Shown here one piece after another: positions 48,874-61,191 of a DNA stretch of 64,000 bases. Position numbers and translations under genes: made by a program. The stretch comes from Rallus limicola. Its lineage: Eukaryota > Chordata > Aves > Gruiformes > Rallidae. Numbering within the stretch: position 1 is the first letter of the stretch; every line of letters starts with the position of its first letter. Where the stretch lies: assembly GCA_022605955.1 (NCBI GenBank), contig JAKCOZ010000602.1:50913-114912 (forward strand), read 5' to 3'. The notes below the pieces were generated by a model that ran no database searches, was not told where the DNA came from, and saw only the letters and a program-made list of their open reading frames with translations.

Positions 48874-51800
48874 ACAAGCTATGCCTTTCATGCCTAGCTT
48901 CTTTACTTTGGGAGTTATTGCTGGACGTTTAGCATGTTTTGAACTGCAGTCTTCTAGGGCCGAGAGAAAAGCACCGTAGGAGGTTCCAGGCATGTTCCCT
49001 CTTTCCAGGCAAAGGAAAAGGCTGAGAGCCAAAGTGACAGGTCTGCTTGTGTGTCCTGTTAGGAGGTTTCAGACAAGCTATGCCTTTCATTCCTAGCTTC
49101 TTTACTTTGGGAGTTATTGCTGGACGTTTAGCATGTTTTGAACTGCAGTCTGCTAGGGCCGAGGGGAAAAGCACCGTAGGAGGTTCCAGGCATGTTCCCT
49201 CTTTCCAGGCAAAGGAAAAGCTGAGAGCCAAAGTGACAGGGTCCTGCTCGTGTGTCCTGTTAGGAGGTTTCAGACAAGCTATGCCTTTCAGGCCTAGCTT
49301 CTTTACTTTGGGAGTTATTGCTGGACGTTTAGCCATGTTTTGACTGCAGTCTGCTAGGGCGCGAGAAAAGCACCGTAGGAGGTTCCAGGCATGTTCCCTC
49401 TTTCGAGGCAAAGGAAAGGCTGAGAGCCAAAGTGACAGGGGCTGCTCGTGTGTCCTGTTAGGAGGTTTCAGACAAGCTATGCCTTTCAGGCCTAGCTTCT
49501 TACTTTGGGAGTTATTGCTGGACGTTTAGCATGTTTGAACTGCAGTCTGCTAGTGCCGAGAAAAGCACCGTAGGAGGTTCCAGGCATGTTCCCTCTTTCC
49601 AGGCAAAGGAAAAGGCTGAGAGCCAAGTGACAGGGGCTGCTCGTGTGTCCTGTTAGGAGGTTTCAGACAAGCTATGCCTTTCAGGCCTAGCTTCTTTACT
49701 TTGGGAGTTATTGCTGGACCGTTTAGCATGTTTTGAACTGCAGTCTGCTAGTGCCGAGAAAAGCACCGTAGGAGGTTCCAGGCATGTTCCCTCTTTCCAG
49801 GCAAAGGAAAAGGCTGAGAGCCAAAGTGACAGGGTCTGCTCGTGTGTCCTGTTAGGAGGTTTCAGACCAAGCTATGCCTTTCAGGCCTAGCTTCTTTACT
49901 TTGGGAGTTATTGCTGGACGTTTAGGCATGTTTTGAACTGCAGTCTGCTAGGGCCGAGAAAAGCACCGTAGGAGGTTCCAGGCATGTTCCCTCTTTCCAA
50001 GCAAAGGAAAAAAGCTGAGAGCCAAAGTGAAAGGGTTTGCTCGTGTGTCCTGTTAGGAGGTTTCAGACAAGCTATGCCTTTCAGGCCTAGCTTCTTTACT
50101 TTGGGAGTTATTGCTGGACGTTTAGCATGTTTTGAATTGCAGTCTGCTAGGGCCGAAGAAAAGCACCGTAGGAGGTTCCAGGCATGTTCCCTCTTTCCAG
50201 GCAAAGGAAAAGGCTGAGAGCCAAAGTGACAGGGGCTGCTCGTGTGTCCCTGTTAGGAGGTTTCAGACAAGCTATGCCTTTCAGGCCTAGCTTCTTTACT
50301 TTGGGAGTTATTGCTGGACGTTTAGCATGTTTTTGAACTGCAGTATGCTAGGGCCGAGAAAAGCACCGTAGGAGGTTCCAGGCATGTTCCCTCTTTCAGG
50401 CAAAGGAAAAGGCTGAGAGCCAAAGTGACAAGGGCTGCTCGTGTGTCCTGTTAGGAGGTTTCAGACAAGCTATGCCTTTCAGGCCTAGCTTCTTTACTTT
50501 GGGAGTTATTGCTGGACGTTTAGCATGTTTTGAACTGCAGTCTGCTAGGGCCGAGAGGAAAAGCACCGTAGGAGGTTCCAGGCATGTTCCCTCTTTCCAG
50601 GCAAAGGAAAAGGCTGAGAGCCAAAGTGACAGGGTCTGCTCGTGTGTCCTGTTAGGAGGTTTCAGGTCAAGCTATGCCTTTCAGGCCTAGCTTCTTTACT
50701 TTGGGAGTTATTGCTGGACGTTTAGCATGTTTTGAACTGCAGTCTGCTAGGGCGAGAAAAGCACCGGTAGGATGTTCCAGGCATGTTCCCTCTTTCCAGG
50801 CAAAGGAAAAGGGCTGAGAGCGAGCCAAAGTGACAGGGTCTGCTCGTGTGTCCTGTTAGGAGGTTTCAGACAAGCTATGCCTTTCAGGCCTAGCTTCTTT
50901 ACTTTGGGAGTTATTGCTGGACGTTTAGCATGTTTTGAACTGCAGTCTGCTAGGGCCGAGAAAAGCACCGTAGGAGGTTCCAGGCATGTTCCCTCTTTCC
51001 AAGCAAGGAAAAAGCTGAGAGTCCAAAAGTGAAAGGGTTTGCTCGTGTGTCCTGTTAGGAGGTTTCAGACAAGCTATGCCTTCAGGCCTAGCTTCTTTAC
51101 TTTGGGAGTTATTGCTGGACGTTTAGCATGTTTTGAATTGCAGTCTGCTAGGGCCGAGAAAAGCACCGTAGGAGGTTCCAGGCATGTTCCCTCTTTCCAG
51201 GCAAAGGAAAAGGCTGAGAGGCCAAAGTGACAGGGGCTGCTCGTGTGTCCTGTTAGGAGGTTTCAGACAAGCTATGCCTTCAGGCCTAGCTTCTTTACTT
51301 TGGGAGTTATTGCTGGACGTTTAGCATGTTTTGAACTGCAGTCTGCTAGGGCCGAGAAAAGCACCGTAGGAGGTTCCAGGCATGTTCCCTCTTTCCAGGC
51401 AAAGGAAAGGCTGAGAGCCAAAGTGACAAGGGCTGCTCGTGTGTCCTGTTAGGAGGTTTCAGACAAGCTATGCCTTTCAGGCCTAGCTTCTTTACTTTGG
51501 GAGTTATTGCTGGACGTTTAGCATGTTTGAACTGCAGTCTGCTAGGGCCGAGAAAAAGCACCGTAGGAGGTTCCAGGCATGTTCCCTCTTTCCAGGCAAA
51601 GGAAAAGGCTGAGAGCCAAAGTGACAGGGTCTGCTCGTGTGTCCTGTTAGGAGGTTTCAGACAAGCTATGCCTTTCAGGCCTAGCTTCTTTACTTTGGGA
51701 GTTATTGCTGGACGTTTAGGCATGTTTTTGAACTGCAGTCTGCTAGGGCCGAGAAAGCACCGTAGGAGGTTCCAGGCATGTTCTCTCTTTCCAGGCAAAG

Positions 51801-52701
51801 GAAAAGGCTGAGAGCCAAAGCGACAGGGTCTGCTCGTGTGTCCTGTTAGGAGGTTTCAGACAAGCTATGCCTTTCAGGCCTAGCTTCTTTACTTTGGGAG
51901 TTATTGCTGGACGTTTAGCATGTTTTTGAACTGCAGTCTGCTAGGGCCGAGAAAAGCACCGTAGGAGGTTCCAGGCATGTTCCCTCTTTCCAGGCAAAGG
52001 AAAAGGCTGAGAGCCAAAGTGACAGGGTCTGCTCGTGTGTCCTGCTAGGAGGTTTTCAGACAAGCTATGCCTTTCAGGCCTAGCTTCTTTACTTTGGGAG
52101 TTATTGCTGGACGTTTAGCATGTTTTGAACTGCAGTCTGCTAGGGCCAAGAAAAGCACCGTAGGAGGTTCCAGGCATGTTCCCTCTTTCCAGGCAAAGGA
52201 AAAGGCTGAGAGCCAAAGTGACAGGGTCTGCTCGGGTGTCCTGTTAGGAGGTTTCAGACAAGCTATGCCTTTCAGGCCTAGCTTCTTTACTTTGGGAGTT
52301 ATTGCTGGACGTTTAGCATGTTTTGAACTGCAGTCTGCTAGGGCCGAGAAAAGCACCGTAGGAGGTTCCAGGCATGTTCCCTCTTTCCAGGCAAAGGAAA
52401 AGGCTGAGAGCCAAAGTGACAGGGGCTGCTCGTGTGTCATGTTAGGAGGTTTCAGACAAGCTATGCCTTTCAGGCCTAGCTTCTTTACTTTGGGAGTTAT
52501 TGCTGGACGTTTAGCATGTTTTGAATTGCAGTCTGCTAGGGCCGAGAAAAGCACCGTAGGAGGTTCCAGGCATGTTCCCTCTTTCCAGGCAAAGGAAAAG
52601 GCTGAGAGCCAAAGTGACAGGGTCTGCTCGTGTGTCCTGTTAGCGAGGTTTCAGACAAGCTATGCCTTTCAGGCCTAGCTTGTCTGAAACCTCCTAACAG
52701 G
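48874..52701 (-). repeat. Mirror of module O
   Basis: 3828 bp against 3817 bp. The complements of GCATACTGC (50341-50350), GCCTCGAAAG (49401-49410), both GGCACTAGC marks (49548 and 49748) and both divergent GAGCAAACCC monomers (near 50030 and 51030) occur in reversed order. One base differs at the GGCACTAGC copy nearest the centre: CTGAC at 46671-46675 is CAGAC in the mirror. The other differences I checked are 1-base indels. Confidence 0.92.
52636..52701. repeat. Hairpin J17, mirror of J14
   Basis: Keeps the perfect-stem AGGTTTC state of J14, with one inserted C (TAGCGAGG). Confidence 0.92.
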
Positions 52702-55323
52702 ACAAGCTATGCCTTTCATGCCTAGCTTCTTTACTTTGGGAGTTATTGCTGGACGTTTAGCATGTTTTGAACTGCAGTCTTCTAGGGCCGAGAAAAGCAC
52801 CGTAGGAGGTTCCAGGCATGTTCCCTCTTTCCAGGCAAAGGAAAAGGCTGAGAGCCAAAGTGACAGGGTCTGCTTGTGTGTCCTGTTAGGAGGTTTCAGA
52901 CAAGCTATGCCTTTCATTCCTAGCTTCTTTACTTTGGGAGTTATTGCTGGACGTTTAGCATGTTTTGAACTGCAGTCTGCTAGGGCCGAGAAAGCACCGT
53001 AGGAGGTTCCAGGCATGTTCCCTCTTTCCAGGCAAAGGAAAAGGCTGAGAGCCAAAGTGACAGTGGGCTGCTCGTGTGTCCTGTTAGGAGGTTTCAGACA
53101 AGCTATGCCTTTCAGGCCTAGCTTCTTTACTTGGGAGTTATTGCTGGACGTTTAGCATGTTTTGAACTGCAGTCTGCTAGGGCCGAGAAAAGCACCGTAG
53201 GAGGTTCCAGGGCATGTCCCTCTTTCCAGGCAAAGGAAAAGGCTGAGAGCCAAGTGACAGGGGCTGCTCGTGTGTCCTGTTAGGAGGTTTCAGACAAGCT
53301 ATGCCTTTCAGGCCTAGCTTCTTTACTTTGGGAGTTATTGCTGGACGTTTAGCATGTTTTGAACTGCAGTCTGCTTAGGGCCGAGAAAAAGCACCGTAGG
53401 AGGTTCCAGGCATGTTCCCTCTTTCCAGGCAAAGGAAAAGGCTGAGAGCCAAAGTGACAAGGGCTGCTCGTGTGTCCTGTTAGGAGGTTTCAGACAAGCT
53501 ATGCCTTTCAGGCCTAGCTTCTTTACTTTGGGAGTTATTGCTGGACGTTTAGCATGTTTTGAACTGCAGTCTGCTAGGGCCGAGAAAAGCACCGTAGGAG
53601 GTTCCAGGCATGTTCCCTCTTTCCAGGCAAAGGAAAAGGCTGAGAGCCAAAGTGACAGGTCTGCTCGTGTGTCCTGTTAGGAGGTTTCAGACAAGCTATG
53701 CCTTTCAGGCCTAGCTTCTTTACTTTGGGAGTTATTGCTGGACGTTTAGCATGTTTTGAACTGCAGTCTGCTAGGGCCGAGAAAAGCACCGTAGGAGGTT
53801 CCAGGCATGTTCTCTCTTTCCAGGCAAAGGAAAAGGCTGAGAGCCAAAGCGACAGGGTCTGCTCGTGTGTCCTGTTAGGAGGTTTCAGACAAGCTATGCC
53901 TTTCAGGCCTAGCTTCTTTACTTTGGGAGTTATTGCTGGACGTTTAGAATGTTTTGAACTGCAGTCTGCTAGGCCGAGAAAAGCACCGTAGGAGGTTCCA
54001 GGCATGTTCCCTCTTTCCAGGCAAAGGAAAAGGCTGAGAGCCAAAGTGACTGGGTCTGCTCCGTGTGTCCTGCTAGGAGGTTTCAGACAAGCTATGCCTT
54101 TCAGGCCTAGCTTCTTTACTTTGGGAGTTATTGCTGGACGTTTTAGCATGTTTTGAATTGCAGTCTGCTAGGGCCGAGAAAAGCACCGTAGGAGGTTCCA
54201 GGCATGTTCCCTCTTTCCAGGCAAAGGAAAAGGCTGAGAGCCAAGTGACAGGGTCTGCTCGTGTGTCCTGTTAGGAGCTTTCAGACAAGCTATGCCTTTC
54301 AGGCCTAGCATCTTTACTTTGGGAGTTATTGCTGGACGTTTAGCATGTTTTGAACTGCAGTCTGCTAGGGCCGAGAAAAGCACCGTAGGAGGTTCCAGGC
54401 ATGTTCTCTCTTTCCAGGCAAAGGAAAAGGCTGAGAGCCAAAGCGACAGGGTCTGCTCGTGTGTCCTGTTAGGAGGTTTCAGACAAGCTATGCCTTTCAG
54501 GGCCTAGCTTCTTTACTTTGGGAGTTATTGCTGGACGTTTAGCATGTTTTGAACTGCAGACTGCTAGGGCCGAGAAAAGCACCGTAGGAGGTTCCAGGCA
54601 TGTTCCCTCTTTCCAGGCAAAGGAAAAGGCTGAGAGCCAAAGTGACAGGGTCTGCTCGTGTGTCCTGCTAGGAGGTTTCAGACAAGCTATGCCTTTCAGG
54701 CCTAGCTTCTTTACTTTGGGAGTTATTGCTGGACGTTTAGCATGTTTTGAACTGCAGTCTGCTAGGGCCGAGAAAAGCACCGTAGGAGGTTCCAGGCATG
54801 TTCCCTCTTTCCAGGCAAAGAAAAGGCTGAGAGCCAAAGTGACAGGGTCTGCTCGGGTGTCCTGTTAGGAGGTTTCAGACAAGCTATGGCCTTTCAGGCC
54901 TAGCTTCTTTACTTTGGGAGTTATTGCTGGACGTTTAGCATGTTTTGAACTGCAGTCTGCTAGGGCCGAGAAAAGCACCGTAGGAGGGTTCCAGGGCATG
55001 TTCCCTCTTTCCAGGCAAAGGAAAAGGCTGAGAGCCAAAGTGACAGGGGCTGCTCGTGTGTCCTGTTAGGAGGTTTCAGTCAAGCTATGCCTTTCAGGCC
55101 TAGCTTCTTTACTTTGGGAGTTATTGCTGGACGTTTAGCATGTTTTGAATTGCAGTCTGCTAGGGCCGAGAAAAGCACCGTAGGAGGTTCCAGGCATGTT
55201 CCCTCTTTCCAGGCAAAGGAAAAGGCTGAGAGCCAAAGTGACAGGGTCTGCTCGTGTGTCCTGTTAGGAGCTTTCAGACAAGCTATGCCTTTCAGGCCTA
55301 GCTTGTCTGAAACCTCTAACAGG
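52702..55323 (-). repeat. Mirror of module N
   Basis: 2622 bp against 2626 bp. The private AACATTCT (complement at 53943-53954) and GCAGTCTGC (complement near 54555) changes and the internal restart (GGAGCTTTCAG near 54275) are all present. Confidence 0.92.
55260..55323. repeat. Hairpin J18, mirror of J13
   Basis: Carries the GGAGCTTTC mismatch; one base is missing in AACCTCTAAC. Confidence 0.92.
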
Positions 55324-57152
55324 ACAAGCTATGCCTTTCATGCCTAGCTTCTTTACTTTGGGAGTTATTGCTGGACGTTTAGCATGTTTTGAACTGCAGT
55401 CTTCTAGGGCCGAGAAAAGCACCGTAGGAGGTTCCAGGCATGTTCCCTCTTTCCAGGCAAAGGAAAAGGCTGAGAGCCAAAGTGACAGGGTCTGCTTGTG
55501 TGTCCTGTTAGGAGGTTTCAGACAAGCTATGCCTTTCATTCCTAGCTTCTTTACTTTGGGAGTTATTGCTGGACGTTTATGCATGTTTTGAACTGCAGTC
55601 TGCTAGGGCCGAGAAAAGCACGTAGGAGGTTCCAGGCATGTTCCCTCTTTCCAGGCAAAGGAAAAGGCTGAGAGCCAAAGTGACAGGGGCTGCTCGTGTG
55701 TCCTGTTAGGAGGTTTCAGACAAGCTATGCCTTTCAGGCCTAGCTTCTTTACTTTGGGAGTTATTGCTGGACGTTTAGCATGTTTTGAACTGCAGTCTGC
55801 TAGGGCCGAAGAAAGCACCGTAGGAGGTTCCAGGCATGTTCCCTCTTTCCAGGCAAAGGAAAAGGCTGAGAGCCAAAGTGACAAGGGCTGCTCGTGTGTC
55901 CTGTTAGGAGGTTTCAGACAAGCTATGCTTTCAGGCCTAGCTTCTTTACTTTGGGAGTTATTGCTGGACGTTTAGCATGTTTTGAACTGCAGTCTGCTAG
56001 GGCCGAGAAAAGCACCGTAGGAGGTTCCAGGCATGTTCCCTCTTTCCAGGCAAAGGAAAAGGCTGAGAGCCAAAGTGACAGGGTCTGCTCGTGTGTCCTG
56101 TTAGGAGGTTTCAGACAAGCTATGCCTTCAGGCCTAGCTTCTTTACTTTGGGGAGTTATTGCTGACGTTTAGCATGTTTTGAACTGCAGTCTGCTAGGGC
56201 CGAGAAAAGCACCGTAGGAGGTTCCAGGCATGTTCTCTCTTTCCAGGCAAAGGAAAAGGCTGAGAGCCAAAGCGACAGGGTCTGCTCGGTGTGTCCTGTT
56301 AGGAGGTTTCAGACAAGCTATGCCTTTCAGGCCTAGCTTCTTTACTTTGGGAGTTATTGCTGGACGTTTAGCATGTTTTGAACTGCAGTCTGCTAGGGCC
56401 GAGAAAAGCACCGTAGGAGGTTCCAGGCATGTTTCCTCTTTCCAGGCAAGGGAAAAGGCTGAGAGCCAAAGTGACAGGGGTCTGCTCGTGTGTCCTGCTA
56501 GGAGGTTTCAGACAAGCTATGCCTTTCAGGCCTAGCTTCTTTACTTTGGGAGTTATTGCTGGACGTTTAGCATGTTTTGAACTGCAGTCTGCTAGGGCCG
56601 AGAAAAAGCACCGTAGGAGGTTCCAGGCATGTTCCCTCTTTCCAGGCAAAGGAAAAGGCTGAGAGCCAAAGTGACAGGGTCTTCTCGGGGTGTCCTGTTA
56701 GGAGGTTTCAGACAAGCTATGCCTTTCAGGCCTAGCTTCTTTACTTTGGGAGTTATTGCTGGACGTTTAGCATGTTTTGAACTGCAGTCTGCTAGGGCGA
56801 GAAAAGCACCGTAGGAGGTTCCAGGCATGTTCCCTCTTTCCAGGCAAAGGAAAAGCTGAGAGCCAAAGTGACAGGGGCTGCTCGTGTGTCATGTTAGGAG
56901 GTTTCAGACAAGCTATGCCTTTCAGGCCTAGCTTCTTTACTTTGGGAGTTATTGCTGGACGTTTAGCATGTTTTGAATTGCAGTCTGCTAGGGCCGAGAA
57001 AAGCACCGTTAGAGGTTCCAGGCATGTTCCCTCTTTCCAGGCAAAGGAAAAAGGCTGAGAGCCAAAGTGACAGGGTCTGCTCGTGTGTCCTGTTAGGAGC
57101 TTTCAGACAAGCTATGCCTTTCAGGCTAGCTTGTCTGAAACCTCCTAACAGG
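55324..57152 (-). repeat. Mirror of module M
   Basis: 1829 bp in both copies. The private ACCTCTAACG change is seen as CGTTAGAGGT (57007-57016), GAGGAAACATG as CATGTTTCCTC (near 56429), and CCCGAGAAG near 56682. Confidence 0.92.
57089..57152. repeat. Hairpin J19, mirror of J12
   Basis: Carries the GGAGCTTTC mismatch; the loop has lost one C (TTTCAGGCTAG). Confidence 0.92.
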
Positions 57153-59168
57153 ACAAGCTATGCCTTTCATGCCTAGCTTCTTTACTTTGGGAGTTATTGC
57201 TGGACGTTTAGCATGTTTTGAACTGCAGTCTTCTAGGGCTGAGAAAAGCACCGTAGGAGGTTCCAGGCATGTTCCCTCTTTCCAGGCAAAGGAAAAGGCT
57301 GAGAGCCAAAGTGACAGGGTCTGCTTGTGTGTCCTGTTAGGAGGTTTCAGACAAGCTATGCCTTTCATTCCTAGCTTCTTTACTTTGGGAGTTATTGCTG
57401 GACGTTTAGCATGTTTTGAACTGCAGTCTGCTAGGGCCGAGAAAAGCACCGTAGGAGGTTCCAGGCATGTTCCCTCTTTCCAGGCAAAGGAAAAGGCTGA
57501 GAGCCAAAGTGACAGGGTCTGCTCGTGTGTCCTGTTAGGAGAGGTTTCAGACAAGCTATGCCTTTCAGGCCTAGCTTCTTTTACTTGGGAGTTATTGCTG
57601 GACGTTTAGCATGTTTTGAACTGCAGTCTGCTAGGGCCGAGAAAAGCACCGTAGGAGGTTCAGGCATGTTCCCTCTTTCCAGGCAAAGGAAAAGGCTGAG
57701 AGCCAAAGTGACAGGGGCTGCTCGTGTGTCCTGTTAGGAGGTTTCAGACAAGCTATGCCTTTCAGGCCTAGCTTCTTTACTTTGGGAGTTATTGCTGGAC
57801 GTTTAGCATGTTTGAACTGCAGTCTGCTAGGCCGAGAAAAGCACCGTAGGAGGTTCCAGGCATGTTCCCTCTTTCCAGGCAAAGGAAAAGGCTGAGAGCC
57901 AAAGTGACAAGGGGCTGCTCGTGTGTCCTGTTAGGAGGTTTCAGGACAAGCTATGCCTTTCAGGCCTAGCTTCTTACTTTGGGAGTTATTGCTGGACGTT
58001 TAGCATGTTTTGAACTGCAGTCCTGCTAGGGCCGAGAAAAGCACCGTAGGAGGTTCCAGGCATGTTCCCTCTTTCCAGGCAAAGGAAAAGGCTGAGAGCC
58101 AAAGTGACAGGGTCTGCTCGTGTGTCCTGTTAGGAGGTTTCAGACAAGCTATGCCTTTCAGGCCTAGCTTCTTTACTTTGGGAGTTATTGCTGGACGTTT
58201 AGCATGTTTTGAACTGCAGTCTGCTAGGGCCGAGAAAAGCACCGTAGGAGGTTCCAGGCATGTTCTCTCTTTCCAGGCAAAGGAAAAGGCTGAGAGCCAA
58301 AGCGACAGGGTCTGCTCGTGTGTCCTGTTAGGAGGTTTCAGACAAGCTATGCCTTTCAGGCCTAGCTTCTTTACTTTGGGAGTTATTGCTGGACGTTTAG
58401 CATGTTTTGAACTGCAGTCTGCTAGGGCCGAGAAAAGCACCGTAGGAGGTTCCAGGCATGTTCCCTCTTTCCAGGCAAAGGAAAAGGCTGAGAGCCAAAG
58501 TGACCAGGGTCTGCTCGTGTGTCCTGCTAGGAGGTTTCAGACAAGCTATGCCTTTCAGGCCTAGCTTCTTTACTTTGGGAGTTATTGCTGGACGTTTAGC
58601 ATGTTTTGAAACTGCAGTCTGCTAGGGCCGAGAAAAGCACCGTAGGAGGTTCCAGGCATGTTCCCTCTTTCCAGGCAAAGGAAAAGGCTGAGAGCCAAAG
58701 TGACAGGGTCTGCTCGGAGGTTTCAGACAAGCTATGCCTTCAGGCCTAGCTTCTTTACTTTGGGAGTTATTGCTGGACGTTTAGCATGTTTTTGAACTGC
58801 AGTTGCTAGGGCCCGAGAAAAGCACCGTAGGAGGTTCCAGGCATGTTCCCTCTTTCCAGGCAAAGGAAAAGGCTGAGAGCCAAAGTGACAGGGGCTGCTC
58901 GTGTGTCATGTTAGGAGGTTTCAGACAAGCTATGCCTTCAGGCCTAGCTTCTTTACTTTGGGAGTTATTGCTGGACGTTTAGCATGTTTTGAATTGCAGT
59001 CTGCTAGGGCCGAGAAAAGCACCGTAGGAGGTTCCAGGCATGTTCCCTCTTTCCAGGCAAAGGAAAAGGCTGAGAGCCAAAGTGACAGGGTCTGCTCGTG
59101 TGTCCTGTTAGGAGCTTTCAGACAAGCTATGCCTTTCAGGCCTAGCTTGTCTGAAACCTCCTAACAGG
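57153..59168 (-). repeat. Mirror of module L, sharing its 14-bp loss
   Basis: 2016 bp against 2013 bp. CTGCTCGGAGG (58710-58720) and GCAGTTGCTAGG (near 58799) reproduce the 13-base and 1-base deletions of module L. The private CTCAGCC change is seen as GGGCTGAG (57237-57244). Confidence 0.93.
59104..59168. repeat. Hairpin J20, mirror of J11
   Basis: Full 65-bp mirror copy of J11 with the stem mismatch. Confidence 0.93.
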
Positions 59169-61191
59169 ACAAGCTATGCCTTTCATGCCTAGCTTCTTTA
59201 CTTTGGAGTTATTGCTGGACGTTTAGCATGTTTTGAACTGCAGTCTTCTAGGGCCGAGAAAAGCACCGTAGGAGGTTCCAGGCATGTTCCCTCTTCCAGG
59301 CAAAGGAAAAGGCTGAGAGCCAAAGTGACAGGGTCTGCTTGTGTGTCCTGTTAGGAGGTTTCAGACAAGCTATGCCTTTCATTCCTAGCTTCTTTACTTT
59401 GGGAGTTATTGCTGGACGTTTAGCATGTTTTGAACTGCAGTCTGCTAGGGCCGAGAAAAGCACCGTAGGAGGTTCCAGGCATGTTCCCTCTTTCCAGGCA
59501 AAGGAAAAGGCTGAGAGCCAAAGTGACAGGGGCTGCTCGTGTGTCCTGTTAGGAGGTTTCAGACAAGCTATGCCTTTCAGGCCTAGCTTCTTTACTTTGG
59601 GAGTTATTGCTGGACGTTTAGCATGTTTTGAACTGCAGTCTGCTAGGGCCGAGAAAAGCACCGTAGGAGGTTCCAGGCATGTTCCCCTCTTTCCAGGCAA
59701 AGGAAAAGGCTGAGAGCCAAAGTGACAGGGGCTGCTCGTTGTGTCCTGTTAGGAGGTTTCAGACAAGCTATGCCTTTCAGGCCTAGCTTCTTTACTTTGG
59801 GAGTTATTGCTGGACGTTTAGCATGTTTGAACTGCAGTCTGCTAGGGCCGAGAAAAGCACCGTAGGAGGTTCCAGGCATGTTCCCTCTTTCAAGCAAAGG
59901 AAAAAAGCTGAGAGCCAAAGTGAAAGGGTTTGCTCGTGTGTCCTGTTAGGAGGTTTCAGACAAGCTATGCCTTTCAGGCCTAGCTTCTTTACTTTGGGAG
60001 TTATTGCTGGGACGTTTAGCATGTTTTGAATTGCAGTCTGCTAGGGCCGAGAAAAGCACCGTAGAGGTTCCAGGCATGTTCCCTCTTTCCAGGCAAAGGA
60101 AAAGGCTGAGAGCCAAAGTGACAGGGGCTGCTCGTGTGTCCTGTTAGGAGGTTTCAGACAAGCTATGCCTTTCAGGCCTAGCTTCTTTACTTTGGGAGTT
60201 ATTGCTGGATGTTTAGCATGTTTTGAACTGCAGTCTGCTATGGCCGAGAAAAGCACCGTAGGAGGTTCCAGGCATGTTCCCTCTTTCCAGGCAAAGGAAA
60301 AGGCTGAGAACCAAAGTGACAGGGGCTGCTCGTGTGTCATGTTAGGAGGTTTCAGACAAGCTATGCCTTTCATGCCTAGCTTCTTTACTTTGGGAGTTAT
60401 TGCTGGACGTTTAGCATGTTTTGAACTGCAGTCTGCTAGGGCCGAGAAAAGCACCGTAGGAGGTTCCAGGCCATGTTCCTCTTTCCAGGCAAAGGAAAAG
60501 GCTGAGAGCCAAAGTGACAAGGGCTGCTCGTGTGTCCTGTTAGGAGGTTTCAGACAAGCTATGCCTTTCAGGCCTAGCTTCTTTACTTTGGGAGTTATTG
60601 CTGGACGTTTAGCATGTTTTGAACTGCAGTCTGCTAGGCCGAGAAAAGCACCGTAGGAGGTTCCAGGCATGTTCCCTCTTTCAGGCAAAGGAAAAGGCTG
60701 AGAGCCAAAGTGACAGGGTCTGCTCGTGTGTCCTGTTAGGAGGTTTCAGACAAGCTATGCCTTTCAGGCCTAGCTCTTTACTTTGGGAGTTATTGCTGGA
60801 CGTTTTAGCATGTTTTGAACTGCAGTCTGCTAGGGCCGAGAAAAGCACCGTAGGAGGTTCCAGCATGTTCCCTCTTTCCAGGCAAAGGAAAAGGCTGAGA
60901 GCCAAAGTGACAGGGGCTGCTCGTGTGTCATGTTAGGAGGTTTCAGACAAGCTATGCCTTTCAGGCCTAGCTTCTTTACTTTGGGAGTTATTGCTGGACG
61001 TTTAGCATGTTTTGAATTGCAGTCTGCTAGGGCCGAGAAAAGCACCGTAGGAGGTTCCAGGCATGTTCCCTCTTTCCAGGCAAAGGAAAAGGCTGAGAGC
61101 CAAAGTGACAGGGTCTGCTCGTGTGTCCTGTTAGGAGCTTTCAGACAAGCTATGCCTTTCAGGCCTAGCTTGTCTGAAACCTCCTAACAGG
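59169..61191 (-). repeat. Mirror of module K
   Basis: 2023 bp against 2027 bp. The divergent GAGCAAACCC monomer (near 59920), AAACATCC (GGATGTTTAGC near 60207) and GGCCATAGC (CTATGGCC near 60237) appear in reversed order. Confidence 0.92.
61127..61191. repeat. Hairpin J21, mirror of J10
   Basis: Full 65-bp mirror copy of J10 with the stem mismatch. Confidence 0.93.
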
